The notes: generated by a model from the letters alone, not told the origin. Shown: positions 46,352 through 55,996, numbered from the stretch's first letter. The stretch: 64,000 nucleotides of DNA from Candidatus Eiseniibacteriota bacterium (GCA_023129715.1 JAGMBO010000031.1:124001-188000), one strand, 5' to 3'. A program made the numbers and translations.

Positions 46352-48343
46352 CTAGTCCGGCTCGAACTCCTGATGCCAGTCGAGCGTTGGATGCTCGGCC
46401 GGCTGTTCTTCCTTGTGCAACAGGAAAGGACCCATCACGAGGGCGTCCATCTCCGTTCTCATGAAGCACTTGTATGCATCCTCCGGCGTACAGACGATCG
46501 GCTCTCCACGGACATTGAAGGATGTGTTGATCACGAGAGGAACGCCCGCCCGTGCTCGGAAGGCCTTGATCATGTCGTAGTAGAGTGGATTGTCGGGACG
46601 CGAGACCGATTGGATGCGCGCAGTGTAGTCGATGTGCGTCACGGCGGGCACATCTGAGCGAGGGATGTTGAGCTTCGCGATGCCGAAAAGGCTCTGTTGA
46701 TCTCCGGTCATGGGGATGCGGCGGTGCTCTTGCAGTGGGGCGACTAGAAGCATGTATGGGCTCGGGCGGTCGATCTCGAAGTACTCATCGACGTGCTCGA
46801 CGAGCACAGAGGGCGCGAAAGGCCGAAACGACTCACGGAACTTGATCTTGAGGTTGAGAACCGCCTGCATCTTCGTCGAGCGAGGGTCGCCGAGGATGCT
46901 GCGAGCGCCGAGCGCGCGGGGGCCGAATTCCATGCGTCCCTGAAACCACCCGACGACGTGCTGATCGATGATCAACTGGGCGATGCGATCGGGGAGTTCT
47001 TCGCGCGGAAGCCGGTGGTGGGGGAGTTGGTTCTCGGTGAGGAACTGCTCGAGTTGATCGTCAGTGAATCCGGGTCCCAGGTAGCTGGCCCGTTGGCGAT
47101 CGTGGCGGTCGTGATCGTCATCGCGGTTGTGATCGTGGTGGCGGTTGCGATCGGCATGGCGGTTGTGATCGTCGTGGCGGTGAGTGCCACTCGTGGCGTC
47201 GGAGGAAGACTCCTGCCCGGCATGCGCAGATGGGGTACGATCCGCCCGGACATCTGCGGGGCGAGGTGGATGAGGCCCGGCATTCAAGGGCCGGAGGCCG
47301 CCGAGATAGCGATGCCAGCCCAGCAGGGCAGCTCCGAGCGCCCCCCCGGCATCGCCGGCGGCGGGTTGGATCCAGAGATCTTCGAAGGGTCCCTCGCGCA
47401 GCAGCCGCCCGTTGGCGACGCAATTGAGCGCCACGCCCCCGCCAAGGCAGAGAAAACGCTGGCCGGTGACCTGATGGATATGGCGGGCCATGCGCAGGAC
47501 CGCCTCCTCGGTGACCGCCTGGACCGAGCGGGCGAGATCCATTTCGCGCTGGGTCAGTGGATCATCCGGCTTGCGCGGCGGGCCGCCGAGGAGACGGGCG
47601 AGCTTATCGGAGGTCATCCTCAATCCGGCGCAGTAGTCGAAGTAGCGCATATTCATCCGAAAGGATCCGTCTTCCTTCAGATCGACGAGCTCGCTCAGAA
47701 TCACATCGACATACTTCGGCTCGCCATAGGGGGCCAAGCCCATCACCTTGTACTCGGCTGAGTTGACCTTGAAGCCGGTGAAATAGGTGAAGGCCGAGTA
47801 GAGCAATCCCAACGAATGGGGGAAGCGGATCTCTGCGAGCAGTTCGATGTCATGACCGCACCCGACGCCGTAGCTGGTCGTTGTCCATTCACCAACGCCG
47901 TCGAGCGTGAGAATCGCGGCCTCCTCGAAAGGGGAGGGATAGAAGGCCGAGGCGGCGTGGGACTCATGGTGTTCGGCGAAGAGGATCTTGCCTTCATACC
48001 CGGTCAGCTGTTCCTGGATCAACTCCTTCATCCACAGCTTCTGCTTCAACCAGAGGGGCATCGCCATCAGGAAGGAACGAAAGCCCCGGGGCGCGAAGGT
48101 GAGATAGGTCTCGAGGATCCGCTCGAACTTGATAAAGGGCTTCTCGTAGAAGACGACCAGATCGAGCTCGGCGGGCCGCAGGCCACCTTCCTCCAGACAG
48201 TAGTTGACCGCGTGCATGGGAAAGCGGGCATCGTGCTTCCGGCGCGTGAAGCGCTCTTCCTGGGCGGCGGCCACGATCTCGCCCTCGCGTACGAGAACCG
48301 CCGCGCTGTCGTGGTAGAAGCAGGAAACGCCGAGGATCTGCAT
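46352..48343 (-). CDS. Carbamoyltransferase (NodU/TobZ type) with His/Asp-rich insertion
   Basis: The 663-residue enzyme transfers carbamoyl from carbamoyl phosphate through a carbamoyl-adenylate. It opens MQILGVSCFYHDSAAVLV and has AEHHESHAASAFYPSPFEEAA, LTLDGVGEWTTTSYG, GLAPYG and CLGGGVALNCVANG of the Kae1-like domain, and the C-terminal EFGPRALGARSILGDPR. Between the domains (about 384-416) lies an insert made almost only of His, Asp, Asn and Arg, encoded by short degenerate GATC-GTGG repeats at 47095-47192. The frame is kept. GGAGG lies 12 bases before the ATG. The substrate may be a surface sugar. Confidence 0.92.
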   Translation of the reverse strand: MQILGVSCFYHDSAAVLVREGEIVAAAQEERFTRRKHDARFPMHAVNYCLEEGGLRPAELDLVVFYEKPFIKFERILETYLTFAPRGFRSFLMAMPLWLKQKLWMKELIQEQLTGYEGKILFAEHHESHAASAFYPSPFEEAAILTLDGVGEWTTTSYGVGCGHDIELLAEIRFPHSLGLLYSAFTYFTGFKVNSAEYKVMGLAPYGEPKYVDVILSELVDLKEDGSFRMNMRYFDYCAGLRMTSDKLARLLGGPPRKPDDPLTQREMDLARSVQAVTEEAVLRMARHIHQVTGQRFLCLGGGVALNCVANGRLLREGPFEDLWIQPAAGDAGGALGAALLGWHRYLGGLRPLNAGPHPPRPADVRADRTPSAHAGQESSSDATSGTHRHDDHNRHADRNRHHDHNRDDDHDRHDRQRASYLGPGFTDDQLEQFLTENQLPHHRLPREELPDRIAQLIIDQHVVGWFQGRMEFGPRALGARSILGDPRSTKMQAVLNLKIKFRESFRPFAPSVLVEHVDEYFEIDRPSPYMLLVAPLQEHRRIPMTGDQQSLFGIAKLNIPRSDVPAVTHIDYTARIQSVSRPDNPLYYDMIKAFRARAGVPLVINTSFNVRGEPIVCTPEDAYKCFMRTEMDALVMGPFLLHKEEQPAEHPTLDWHQEFEPD

Positions 48344-49028
48344 CCTTCTTCGTTGCCTCCGCTGGAGCAAGCGGGGCGGGGGCAACCGGATGCCGTTCGG
48401 GCAAACGCCACCATCCCCGAAGTCTTGCGCCCACAGGAAGCGTACCGGATCAGCGTACCGGCTGCCAACGCCGACGGGGTGCCGCTGACCGCCGGGGCGA
48501 GGGCCCGCTCGCCGCCGCGGGAGCGCTGGCCGTTGGTGGAGATCTGATCGCTCTGCAGTGCCGTAACCCAAGTATCTAGAATGCGTTGACTGCGATTCGG
48601 CCGTCGGGAGCCTCCGCGACGCCCGTGCCATTCGGACGTGTTGCCAGCACCCCAGTCCTGATCGACGAGTGCCTCTAGGATCGCGATCAGAAGACCTCGA
48701 CGGCGCAGCCCACCCGGGTACAGGCGTGACTCGTTCTCGAAGCGCCCGGCCTTGACTGTTGTCTCCACGGCCTACTCCAAAGCGCGGGCGGCCATCCTCC
48801 GCTCTCGGAAGATGGCCGCCGTAGACCATAAGAGGGCGGCGGCGCCATCTGAGCATCGTTCCACCGCACGTGAGTCCGAGAGGGGTCGGCTTAGCTGACC
48901 GCGAGCTGATCGTGATGGGCGCCATCGGGAAAGACGAGGAGAGAAGCGCGCAACACTCTCGAAGCGCTTAGTGTAGGTAGGAGGGACCAGCCTCCCGGCC
49001 GGTCCCTCTGCCGCTGACATGCGTCCAT
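48344..49028. other. Long gap without a convincing gene
   Basis: Open frames exist on the minus strand (one starting near 48768 with METTVKAGRFENESR), but none has a supported ribosome site, a known motif or a neighbour context. The base composition is more even than in coding DNA around it. It may hold the promoter of the carbamoyltransferase operon or gene remnants. Confidence 0.4.
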
Positions 49029-49745
49029 CTAGAGGTAGTAGTTCAGCGCGATAGACGCGTAGCTCATCTTGAGAGTTCCAGAGAGTTCCTGCTCCCAAGC
49101 GTCTCGGTAGCTTCCTTCGTAGTAGCCGGAGTCGTCATCTTCATGGGTCTTCTCCTCGTAGTTGCCCGTGGTCGTGACGAGTCGCAATCCATACTCACCA
49201 CCCAGACTGAAGTGCTCTGAGAAGAAGTACTCAGCCCCGAAGCCAATGGTGAATCCGACGAAGCCCAGGATGTCTTCGAGCATCTCCTCCACCTCGTCGT
49301 CCTCATACTTATCTACGTCTTCATATTGGAGATCGCCATCTTCATAGGAGCGATAGATCTCTTCTCCACTACCATTGATCGACGCGAACGCCTTGAAGAC
49401 ACTACCAAAGAGGTAGGGGCGCACCTTGCCGAGCCCAAGAGAGAACTTCGCGCCAATGTGAGGAATCAAGACCATGGCCGAGGCTTCCATATCGAATTCT
49501 TCCTCTTCCCGGTAACAGCCATAGTCCCCGTAGCAGTACTCATGCTCGTCCGTGTAATGGGCATTGACCCCGACGGCGATGAGGTCAACTCCGAAGAACG
49601 GCGTAACCTTGCCCATGGGCAGGCCGAAGTGGGCCGTTTGGATCATCTCTCCCGGCCGGACGCTGAAAAGAACCCCCTCGGCAAGCGCAGGGAAGCAGAT
49701 AGATGAGAGAGCGAGAAGACCACAGAGGATGGATAGTAAACGCAT
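49029..49745 (-). CDS. Outer-membrane beta-barrel-like protein
   Basis: The 238-residue protein starts at ATG 49745 behind AGGAGGGGTTACA. It has a signal peptide (LLSILCGLLALSSICFPALA) and alternating beta strands (GVDLIAVGVNAHY, HIGAKFSLGLG, SLGGEYGLRLVTTTG), ending with ASIALNYYL. Two very acidic loops are present, one around YEDVDKYEDDEVEEMLED. It is an 8- to 10-strand barrel-type protein of unknown role. Confidence 0.75.
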   Translation of the reverse strand: MRLLSILCGLLALSSICFPALAEGVLFSVRPGEMIQTAHFGLPMGKVTPFFGVDLIAVGVNAHYTDEHEYCYGDYGCYREEEEFDMEASAMVLIPHIGAKFSLGLGKVRPYLFGSVFKAFASINGSGEEIYRSYEDGDLQYEDVDKYEDDEVEEMLEDILGFVGFTIGFGAEYFFSEHFSLGGEYGLRLVTTTGNYEEKTHEDDDSGYYEGSYRDAWEQELSGTLKMSYASIALNYYL

Positions 49746-50261
49746 TGTAACCCCTCCTTTACATAGACGACCACGCACTGCAATTGGTAGGACGCTGGCA
49801 CGGGGAGCCGCCGAAGACCCATGACCGACACGCACACACGCTCTAGGCGTCTGGCGTGAAGTTCTCGCGGGGTATGCGATCTCCTGTTCGAGAATGGGTG
49901 GAAGGCTTCTTGATCGGCGACAACTGGAACATTAATCCAAGGGTTACTTGGCCGCAGTGGCGGCGAAGGCGGGGATGAGCGAGCGCACTATAAGTGAGAT
50001 CCGTTGGGGGACCCGCGTCGTTGGGGCCTCTCCAGGCGGGGAGTGGGCGCTGATGGTCGTGGCGGCGCAGCTACGGCACATCGAGGGAACCACATGGGGG
50101 CTGCTATGCTATCTCCGCATCGACCTTCTGCAAAGCACCTGCGAGGAGCAAGCCTCCACCTGTGTGCGGGGAAGCGCACCCAAGAAACCCCTGATCCGTT
50201 GCCGAACTCTCAACGCGACGCAATCATGATGGCCTTCAGTGCGGCGGTTCTCGCGCAGGGC
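49746..50261. other. Gap with only a possible HTH fragment
   Basis: A frame at 49948-50229 (+) has AAKAGMSERTISEIRWG, which looks like a helix-turn-helix, but then degenerates. It has a TTG start and no family length. I treat it as a possible gene remnant. Nothing else is visible. Confidence 0.3.
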
Positions 50262-51698
50262 TCAATCCTCGAGCGCCTCATTGGCGCGATGGAATAGTAC
50301 GAACCCCGCATCTTCCGAGATGACCGTCCAATCGGAGGAACCGCGCAGACTGTCGGCGAGTGCCCAATTCTCTTCCCTCGACAATGGGTAGGTGTTTCCG
50401 AGGAGATCGAAGAGCAGGTATTCGGCACGATCGATGTCTCGCGGAATCTGGCTCCGCACCCGGCGGATTGGGAAATGGGCCTGCAGATCGATCTGGGCGG
50501 AGACGGCGGCTGTGGGAGGCACTGCTTCGATCATCGCTCCCGCCACACGGAAGCGCGCATCTCTCCGCCAAGCATCAGGCCTGAGCTGCTGGAATAGCCG
50601 GGAGTTCGCCAGGCACACCAGGAGCAGCACGCCCGCCCCGACGACAACGGCGTATCGTGCCCCCACCCAGCTCCGTTCTTGAAGTCGACGCAAAGTACGA
50701 ATCGACGAGAAGAACAAGAACGGTATGGACAGGAGACCGTAGTAGATCAACGGGCCGTGGAGCAGGCGCTGCTCCGATGAGTACAGCATGAACCAGTTTG
50801 GACCGACCAGAAATAGAGCCCCCGTCCATGTCCCCAAGGGCAGGAATCCGAAATTTGCGAAGAGCGTGAACATCTTGCGCAGCTTCGTGCCGCTCAGGAT
50901 GACCTCCGCATGCTTCCCCGGATCCAGCATTCCGCTGATGACGTCTCGGAGGGAATCACCATATCCAGTCCAGTAGTGCGCAAATTGGTATCCTGATTCG
51001 AGGAGATCGCGCCGGAAGTACGGGAAGATCAGGCCGAACGTCACCAGAAGGATGCTCAGGGACAGAACCAGCGTTGCGATTCCGTGTCGGTACTGCCTCT
51101 GTGCAATGAGGAACAGACCGAGGCCGGCGTTGGCGACATTGGCATCCTCCTTCACTGTGATGGTGAGGAGCAGGAAGAGATAGAAGAGCGGCCACTTCCT
51201 GCGCTCCATGAAAAAGAACACCGAGAAGTAGAGAAGTGGATAGAAGATCTCCATGTGGAAGTCGTACATCAATCCATAGCTCAAGTGTCGTTGAGTCAAG
51301 TACGCGGCACCAATGGCCACAGCTCCCCAGCGATTCTGTAGAGACGTACGGGACAGCCAATAGAGAGGGATCACCGCCAGCGCGGCCACACAAGCCTGAA
51401 GCACGAGAAGGAAGACTGGAGACCGGAAGATCGAATACAGCGGGACGAGTGCATAGAGGATTGGAGAGAAGTGCTGACTGAAGAAGTGCGAATCAGCGGC
51501 CGACTGTCGCAGCGGTTCTCCCCGGAGGACGCTCCAGAGCATGTACTCGAAATTGGCCGCCTCTCCGTGGACGCCGAATGATCGGTATGAACTGAGCTTC
51601 AGCGCAATGAAGAAGGCGACGGCAACCAGGGCAAGGACCAGTGGGTCCACTGCTCGAACAACACGGGCTCTGGCCGGCAGGGCAGCGCTTCTTGGCAT
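50262..51698 (-). CDS. DUF2079 family polytopic membrane protein
   Basis: The protein has about 478 residues and ten or more membrane helices. AANFEYMLWSVLRGEPL, HFFSQHFSPILYALVPLYS and DFHMEIFYPLLY fit the DUF2079 family, which is distantly GT-C-like. The ATG at 51698 lies inside the first unit of a 43-bp tandem repeat, whose G-run (minus strand) may serve as its ribosome site. A GTG at 51716, also inside the repeat, is the alternative. Its role may be glycan transfer, but this is not shown. Confidence 0.8.
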   Translation of the reverse strand: MPRSAALPARARVVRAVDPLVLALVAVAFFIALKLSSYRSFGVHGEAANFEYMLWSVLRGEPLRQSAADSHFFSQHFSPILYALVPLYSIFRSPVFLLVLQACVAALAVIPLYWLSRTSLQNRWGAVAIGAAYLTQRHLSYGLMYDFHMEIFYPLLYFSVFFFMERRKWPLFYLFLLLTITVKEDANVANAGLGLFLIAQRQYRHGIATLVLSLSILLVTFGLIFPYFRRDLLESGYQFAHYWTGYGDSLRDVISGMLDPGKHAEVILSGTKLRKMFTLFANFGFLPLGTWTGALFLVGPNWFMLYSSEQRLLHGPLIYYGLLSIPFLFFSSIRTLRRLQERSWVGARYAVVVGAGVLLLVCLANSRLFQQLRPDAWRRDARFRVAGAMIEAVPPTAAVSAQIDLQAHFPIRRVRSQIPRDIDRAEYLLFDLLGNTYPLSREENWALADSLRGSSDWTVISEDAGFVLFHRANEALED

Positions 51699-51854
51699 CG
51701 CGTCCCCCCCCGTCACTCCGCCAGGGCAGCGCTTCTTGGCATCGCGTCCCCCCCGTCACTCCGCCAGGGCAGCGCTTCTTGGCATCGCGTCCCCCCCGTC
51801 ACTCCGCCAGGGCAGGGTTTCTTGGCATTGGGTTGCCCACCGTCACTCTGCCAG
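51681..51854. repeat. 43/44-bp tandem repeat, four copies
   Basis: Units begin at 51681, 51725, 51768 and 51811 (GGCAGCGCTTCTTGGCATCG, then a run of 7-8 C, then GTCACTCCGCCA). The fourth is diverged and merges into the 3' end and stop codon of the acyl-CoA synthetase gene. The first contains the start of the DUF2079 gene. Confidence 0.9.
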
Positions 51855-53954
51855 GGCCACGCGGATATCCACCGCGATCGCGCCTTCCCGGTCGGCGAAG
51901 ACAACCAGCGGGTTGATCTCGATATCGGTGATGCCCGGACAGGCGTCGATCAGCACGCCGAGTGCGATCAGGGTGTCGACGACCGCCTCCACATCGCGGC
52001 GTTCCTCGCCGCGCACGCCCAGGAGGAGTTGGTGCGCCCGGGTCTCCTTGATCATCGCCAGGGCGTCGGAACGGCGCAGGGGCGCGGCGCGGAAGGCCAC
52101 GTCGCCGAGCAACTCGACGTAGATGCCGCCGAGTCCCACCATCGCGATCGGCCCGAAGGCAGGGTCGCTCCGCGCGCCGATGATCACCTCCGCCCCGGCG
52201 GGCACCATCTCGACGATCTCGACTCCCTCCAGGCGAGCGCCCGGACTGTGCCGCCGGCAACTCTGGAGAACCGCCTCATAGGCGTCGATCACCTCTTGGC
52301 GGTTGTCGAGGTCGAGCGCCACACCTCCGGCATCGCTCTTGTGCACGATATCGCGCGAGACGATCTTGAGCGCCACCGGAAAGCCGATGTCTTCCGCATG
52401 CGGAACGGCCCGGCCGAGCGAGTGAGCGATATGGCTGCGTGGTGTACGCACGCCGATCGCCTGCAGGAGAGCGTGACCTTCATCGGCAAGCAAGAACTTG
52501 CGGCTCTGGGACCGCGCCCCGGCGATGAGCTTATCGATGACCGGGCGGTCGATCTTGCGGCGCGCGACCCCCTCGACTCGCGCGCTCCGGTGACGATGAT
52601 GGGCGTACATCGCACCCAGGCAGGAGACGGCCGTGTAGATCTCATCGAAGGCGGGCACGCCGGCCTGACGCAAGCGTTCCAGACAATCGCGCACCTGCTC
52701 GCCGCCCAGCAGACAGAAGACGATCGGCCTGCCGGCGTCGCGGTAGCGGGCGTGGATTGCCTCGATGTCCGCGGGCAAGCGGTCGAAGCCGAGTAGGGCC
52801 GTCTCGCAGTAGACGGCGATCAGGGCATGACAGCTCGGTTCCCCCAGGGCCGCGAGGAGGGCCCGGCGATAGTCCGCACTCGTGGCCTGACCAGTGAAGT
52901 CGATCGGGTTCTTTGTCGAGCCAAGAGGTGGAGTGACGGGGGAGAAGGTCCGTTCCAACGTTGTGGTGTCGTCATGGAGGGCAACCCCATACTTCTCACA
53001 GGCATCCGAGGCAGCCACGCCCGCGCCGCCTCCGTTGGTGACGATGACCGCGTTTTCTCCCGCCGGTGCCGGCGCATCGCCCAGGAACTTGCACCAGGCG
53101 AGCGCATCCTGAAGCTGTTCGGCGCGCAACACGCCGCACTGGCGCATCAGGTCATCGAAGACATCATCGGCGCCGGCGAGCGAGCCGGTATGAGACGCTG
53201 CGGCGAGTGCCCCGCGCTTCGATCGGCCGGTCTTGATGACGATGACCGGCTTGCGCCGTGTCGTCGCCTCGAGGGCGCGGATGAGTCGTTGTCCATCTCT
53301 CACACCCTCGATATAGATCAGGACGATCTCGGTTCTCTCGTCGTCGCGAAGGAATTCGAGCAAGTCGGCCTCATCGATGTCCGCCTTGTTGCCCAGTGGG
53401 ATGATCGCCGAAAGACCGATATTCTCTGCCGCGGTCTTGCCGATCATCGCCCCACCCATCGCGCCGCTCTGGGTGATGATCGCAACCCTCCCCGGGCGGA
53501 TCTTGCTGGGGCCGAAACCCGCATTGAGCGATGCATGCGATGAGAAGAGGCCGAAGATGTTCGGTCCCAGGATGCGCATCCCATGCTCGTGGGCGAAGCG
53601 CACGAGCCGTTGTTCGGTCTCGGTCTCGCCGACTTCCGAGAATCCGGAAGTGATGATTGCGAGGAAGGGGATCCCGGCCTGCGCACACTCCTCGACGGCG
53701 CCGAAGACGTGTTGCGCTGGGATCGCGATGCAGGCGAGATCGATCGGCTTCTCGACTTCGGTCACCCGGCGCCAGACCGGCAGGCCGAACAGCTTACCCC
53801 CCTTGGGATTGACCGGATAGATCGGACAGTGGCTCTTGGAGAGCACCATGTTCTGGACGGTCTTGTAACCTATCTTCCGGGGATCGTGGGAGGCGCCGAT
53901 GACCGCGACACCGCGGGGCTCGAATAGGCGCCGGATGTCGGGAGTCCCACTCAC
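51843..53954 (-). CDS. ADP-forming acyl/acetyl-CoA synthetase (alpha-beta fusion)
   Basis: The 703-residue protein joins the CoA-binding and ligase-CoA domains (FEPRGVAVIGASHDPRKIG, ITQSGAMGGAM, His255 in SHTGSLAG) to an ATP-grasp domain (FPVALKIVSRDIVHKSDAGGV, IGARSDPAFGPIAMVGLGGI). It converts acyl-CoA, ADP and phosphate to acid, CoA and ATP, or the reverse. It lacks a GNAT domain. It overlaps the upstream CoA-transferase gene by four bases. The last residues are encoded by a repeat unit. Confidence 0.9.
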   Translation of the reverse strand: MSGTPDIRRLFEPRGVAVIGASHDPRKIGYKTVQNMVLSKSHCPIYPVNPKGGKLFGLPVWRRVTEVEKPIDLACIAIPAQHVFGAVEECAQAGIPFLAIITSGFSEVGETETEQRLVRFAHEHGMRILGPNIFGLFSSHASLNAGFGPSKIRPGRVAIITQSGAMGGAMIGKTAAENIGLSAIIPLGNKADIDEADLLEFLRDDERTEIVLIYIEGVRDGQRLIRALEATTRRKPVIVIKTGRSKRGALAAASHTGSLAGADDVFDDLMRQCGVLRAEQLQDALAWCKFLGDAPAPAGENAVIVTNGGGAGVAASDACEKYGVALHDDTTTLERTFSPVTPPLGSTKNPIDFTGQATSADYRRALLAALGEPSCHALIAVYCETALLGFDRLPADIEAIHARYRDAGRPIVFCLLGGEQVRDCLERLRQAGVPAFDEIYTAVSCLGAMYAHHRHRSARVEGVARRKIDRPVIDKLIAGARSQSRKFLLADEGHALLQAIGVRTPRSHIAHSLGRAVPHAEDIGFPVALKIVSRDIVHKSDAGGVALDLDNRQEVIDAYEAVLQSCRRHSPGARLEGVEIVEMVPAGAEVIIGARSDPAFGPIAMVGLGGIYVELLGDVAFRAAPLRRSDALAMIKETRAHQLLLGVRGEERRDVEAVVDTLIALGVLIDACPGITDIEINPLVVFADREGAIAVDIRVALAE

Positions 53955-55927
53955 CCCGCATTGCTTCCGAAAGTGATGTGCAAATCGACCGTGTCTCCGG
54001 TGATGTGCCTGTCGATCTCGAAGCCGCTGCTTCCGAAGAGATGGAGCATCCGCCGGTTCTCGACCAATACGCGGGCCGTGAAGCCGAGCAGGCCCTGCTG
54101 CTTCGCCAGTTGCGTCAGCCGATCGAGGAGTTCCCGGCCGACACCCTTGTCCTGGAAGTCGTCACGGACCACTAGGCCGACTTCGGCAACGTGCTCGTCT
54201 TCCTCGACGCGGAGCTGGCCGATCCCGACGACGGTCTCGGAATCCGGCTCACCTTCCTGGCCGGAGATCGTGGCCAGGAGGACCATGTGTTCGTTGTAAT
54301 CGACAACACACAGCTCCTGCAGCCGCTCATGGGGCATTTCGGTGCGTATCGACATGAATCTCCGGTGCATGCTGGCGTCGGAGACCGACCGGAAGAACTC
54401 CTGCAGCAGCGGTTCGTCGCTGATCTTGACCGGCCGCAGAAGCAGGTGCACGCCGCGCTTGCTCGTCCGGCGGACCTCGAGATGCTCGGGATACTCGCCC
54501 TCCTTCCCGGGAAGGAAAGCCTGATCGGCGTAGATCAGCTTGAGCCGCTTGGCCTCCTCGATCAGCCAGGGCCGGAACTTGGGGTGAGCGATGGCAACTA
54601 GATCCATCGCCCGATTGCGGATGTTCTTCCCGTGAACATAGGCGATGCCGTACTCAGTGACCACGTAGCGCACGTCGGTACGGGTCAAGGTGACGCCCGA
54701 ACCTGCTTCGAGCGCCGGCACAATCCGCGAGACCTCGCCCTTGGCGGCCGTCGACTGGAGGGTAAGGATCGTCTTGCCGTTCTTGGCCAACGCCGCCCCG
54801 CGCATGAAGTCCGCGTGTCCTCCGATGCCGCTGTAGAAGCTGGTGCCGATTGACTCGGCGGTGGCCTGACCGGTCAGGTCGATCGCCAGACACGTGTTGA
54901 TCGCGGTCATGTTGTCTTGGAGGGCGATGCGCAGCGGGCTGTTGGTGTAGGTGGTGGTGCGGAACATGAAGCCGGGGTTGTCATGCAAGTAGCGATACGT
55001 ATCGCGGCTGCCCATGCAGAAGGTTGCGACGGCCTTGCCCCGGTCGACACTCTTGCGGCTGTTGTCGATCACGCCCTTGCGGAGCAAGTCGATCAGCCCG
55101 TCGCTGATTAGCTCGGTATGCACTCCGAGGTGCTTCTTCTCAGTCAGATGTGAAAGGATTGCATTGGGAATGTTCCCGTAGCCGACTTGGATCGTGTCGC
55201 CATCGCGAATGATGCGTGCGGCATAGCGCCCGATGCGGTCGGCGATCTCATCGGGGACCGCCCCGGCATACTCGAGCAAGGGCTCATCGTGAGGCACGAG
55301 ATAGTCGATCTCCGAGAGATGGAGGAAGGTATCACCGAGCACGCGGGGCATCTCGCGGTTGAGCTGGGCGATGACGAGCGAGGCGCGCTCGGTCGCCGCC
55401 TTGACGATATCGACGCTGATCCCGAGGCTGAGATAGCCATGGCTGTCGGGGAGGGAGGTCTGGATGAGGGCAACGTCGATCGGCACTGATCCACGCAAGA
55501 TCAAGTCGGCGACCTGGGAGAGGGAGATCGGCGTATAGTCGGCGTGTCCCTGGTTGACCGCCTCGCGAGTACTCGCCCCGATGAAGAAGGAGTTGTGGCG
55601 GAAATTGCGCTTGAACTTGGCGTCGGTATAGGGGGCGACGCCAAGACTCCAGACGTGGAAGATCTCCGTGTCGAAGAAGGCGAGGGGATGGGTGTCGACA
55701 TAGCGCGTCAGTTCGCTCACAAGGTGCTGGGGTTCGCCGCAGCCGGTGCCCACGAAGATGCGGTCGCCACGGTGGATGTGCGCGAAGATCTCATCATGGG
55801 TGGCGAATTTCTCAGGGTAGCGCTCCCGCCAGCCGGCCAGGGGGGCGGGAGCATCCGCTTTCCGGTGCGGCGGGATCCCGCCGTCACCCGCGTGGGAAGG
55901 CGTGCGGGAATCGTCGGATGTCGCCAT
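53951..55927 (-). CDS. Acetyl-CoA hydrolase/CoA-transferase fused to a GNAT domain
   Basis: The protein has 658 residues. Residues 30-480 are a class I CoA-transferase (GDRIFVGTGCGEPQHL, SLPDSHGYLSLGISVD, QVGYGNIPNAI, VTEYGIAYVHGKNIRNRA). Residues about 500-655 are an acetyltransferase (HLLLRPVKISDEPLLQEFF, VRDDFQDKGVGRELLDRL). It would move CoA between acyl groups, and the GNAT may acetylate a protein with the acetyl-CoA made. Coupled to the synthetase gene at its 3' end. GAGGAGGAGCTCG precedes the ATG. Confidence 0.88.
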   Translation of the reverse strand: MATSDDSRTPSHAGDGGIPPHRKADAPAPLAGWRERYPEKFATHDEIFAHIHRGDRIFVGTGCGEPQHLVSELTRYVDTHPLAFFDTEIFHVWSLGVAPYTDAKFKRNFRHNSFFIGASTREAVNQGHADYTPISLSQVADLILRGSVPIDVALIQTSLPDSHGYLSLGISVDIVKAATERASLVIAQLNREMPRVLGDTFLHLSEIDYLVPHDEPLLEYAGAVPDEIADRIGRYAARIIRDGDTIQVGYGNIPNAILSHLTEKKHLGVHTELISDGLIDLLRKGVIDNSRKSVDRGKAVATFCMGSRDTYRYLHDNPGFMFRTTTYTNSPLRIALQDNMTAINTCLAIDLTGQATAESIGTSFYSGIGGHADFMRGAALAKNGKTILTLQSTAAKGEVSRIVPALEAGSGVTLTRTDVRYVVTEYGIAYVHGKNIRNRAMDLVAIAHPKFRPWLIEEAKRLKLIYADQAFLPGKEGEYPEHLEVRRTSKRGVHLLLRPVKISDEPLLQEFFRSVSDASMHRRFMSIRTEMPHERLQELCVVDYNEHMVLLATISGQEGEPDSETVVGIGQLRVEEDEHVAEVGLVVRDDFQDKGVGRELLDRLTQLAKQQGLLGFTARVLVENRRMLHLFGSSGFEIDRHITGDTVDLHITFGSNAG

Positions 55928-55939
55928 CGAGCTCCTCCT

Positions 55940-55996
55940 CGGGACTGCCAGCCTGGGGCTCCGGTGCCTTCACGGGACTGCCAGCCTGAGACTCCT
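55940..55996. repeat. 33-bp spaced repeat
   Basis: Copies of CGGGACTGCCAGCCTG start at 55940 and 55973. They lie just upstream of the CoA-transferase gene start. The rest of 55928-56160 shows no gene. Confidence 0.6.

Noticed and set aside
47095-47192. His/Asp stretch in the carbamoyltransferase as a frameshift
   Set aside because: Conserved motifs on both sides are in the same frame, so it is an in-frame insertion.
48344-48768. Minus-strand frame starting METTVKAGRF
   Set aside because: It overlaps the carbamoyltransferase start in another frame, has no ribosome site and no family.
49948-50229. HTH-like small gene
   Set aside because: Only a short HTH-like stretch is seen, with a TTG start and no coherent domain after it.
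51681-51854. Regular four-copy array considered as a CRISPR
   Set aside because: Units are contiguous without unique spacers and no cas gene is in the window.
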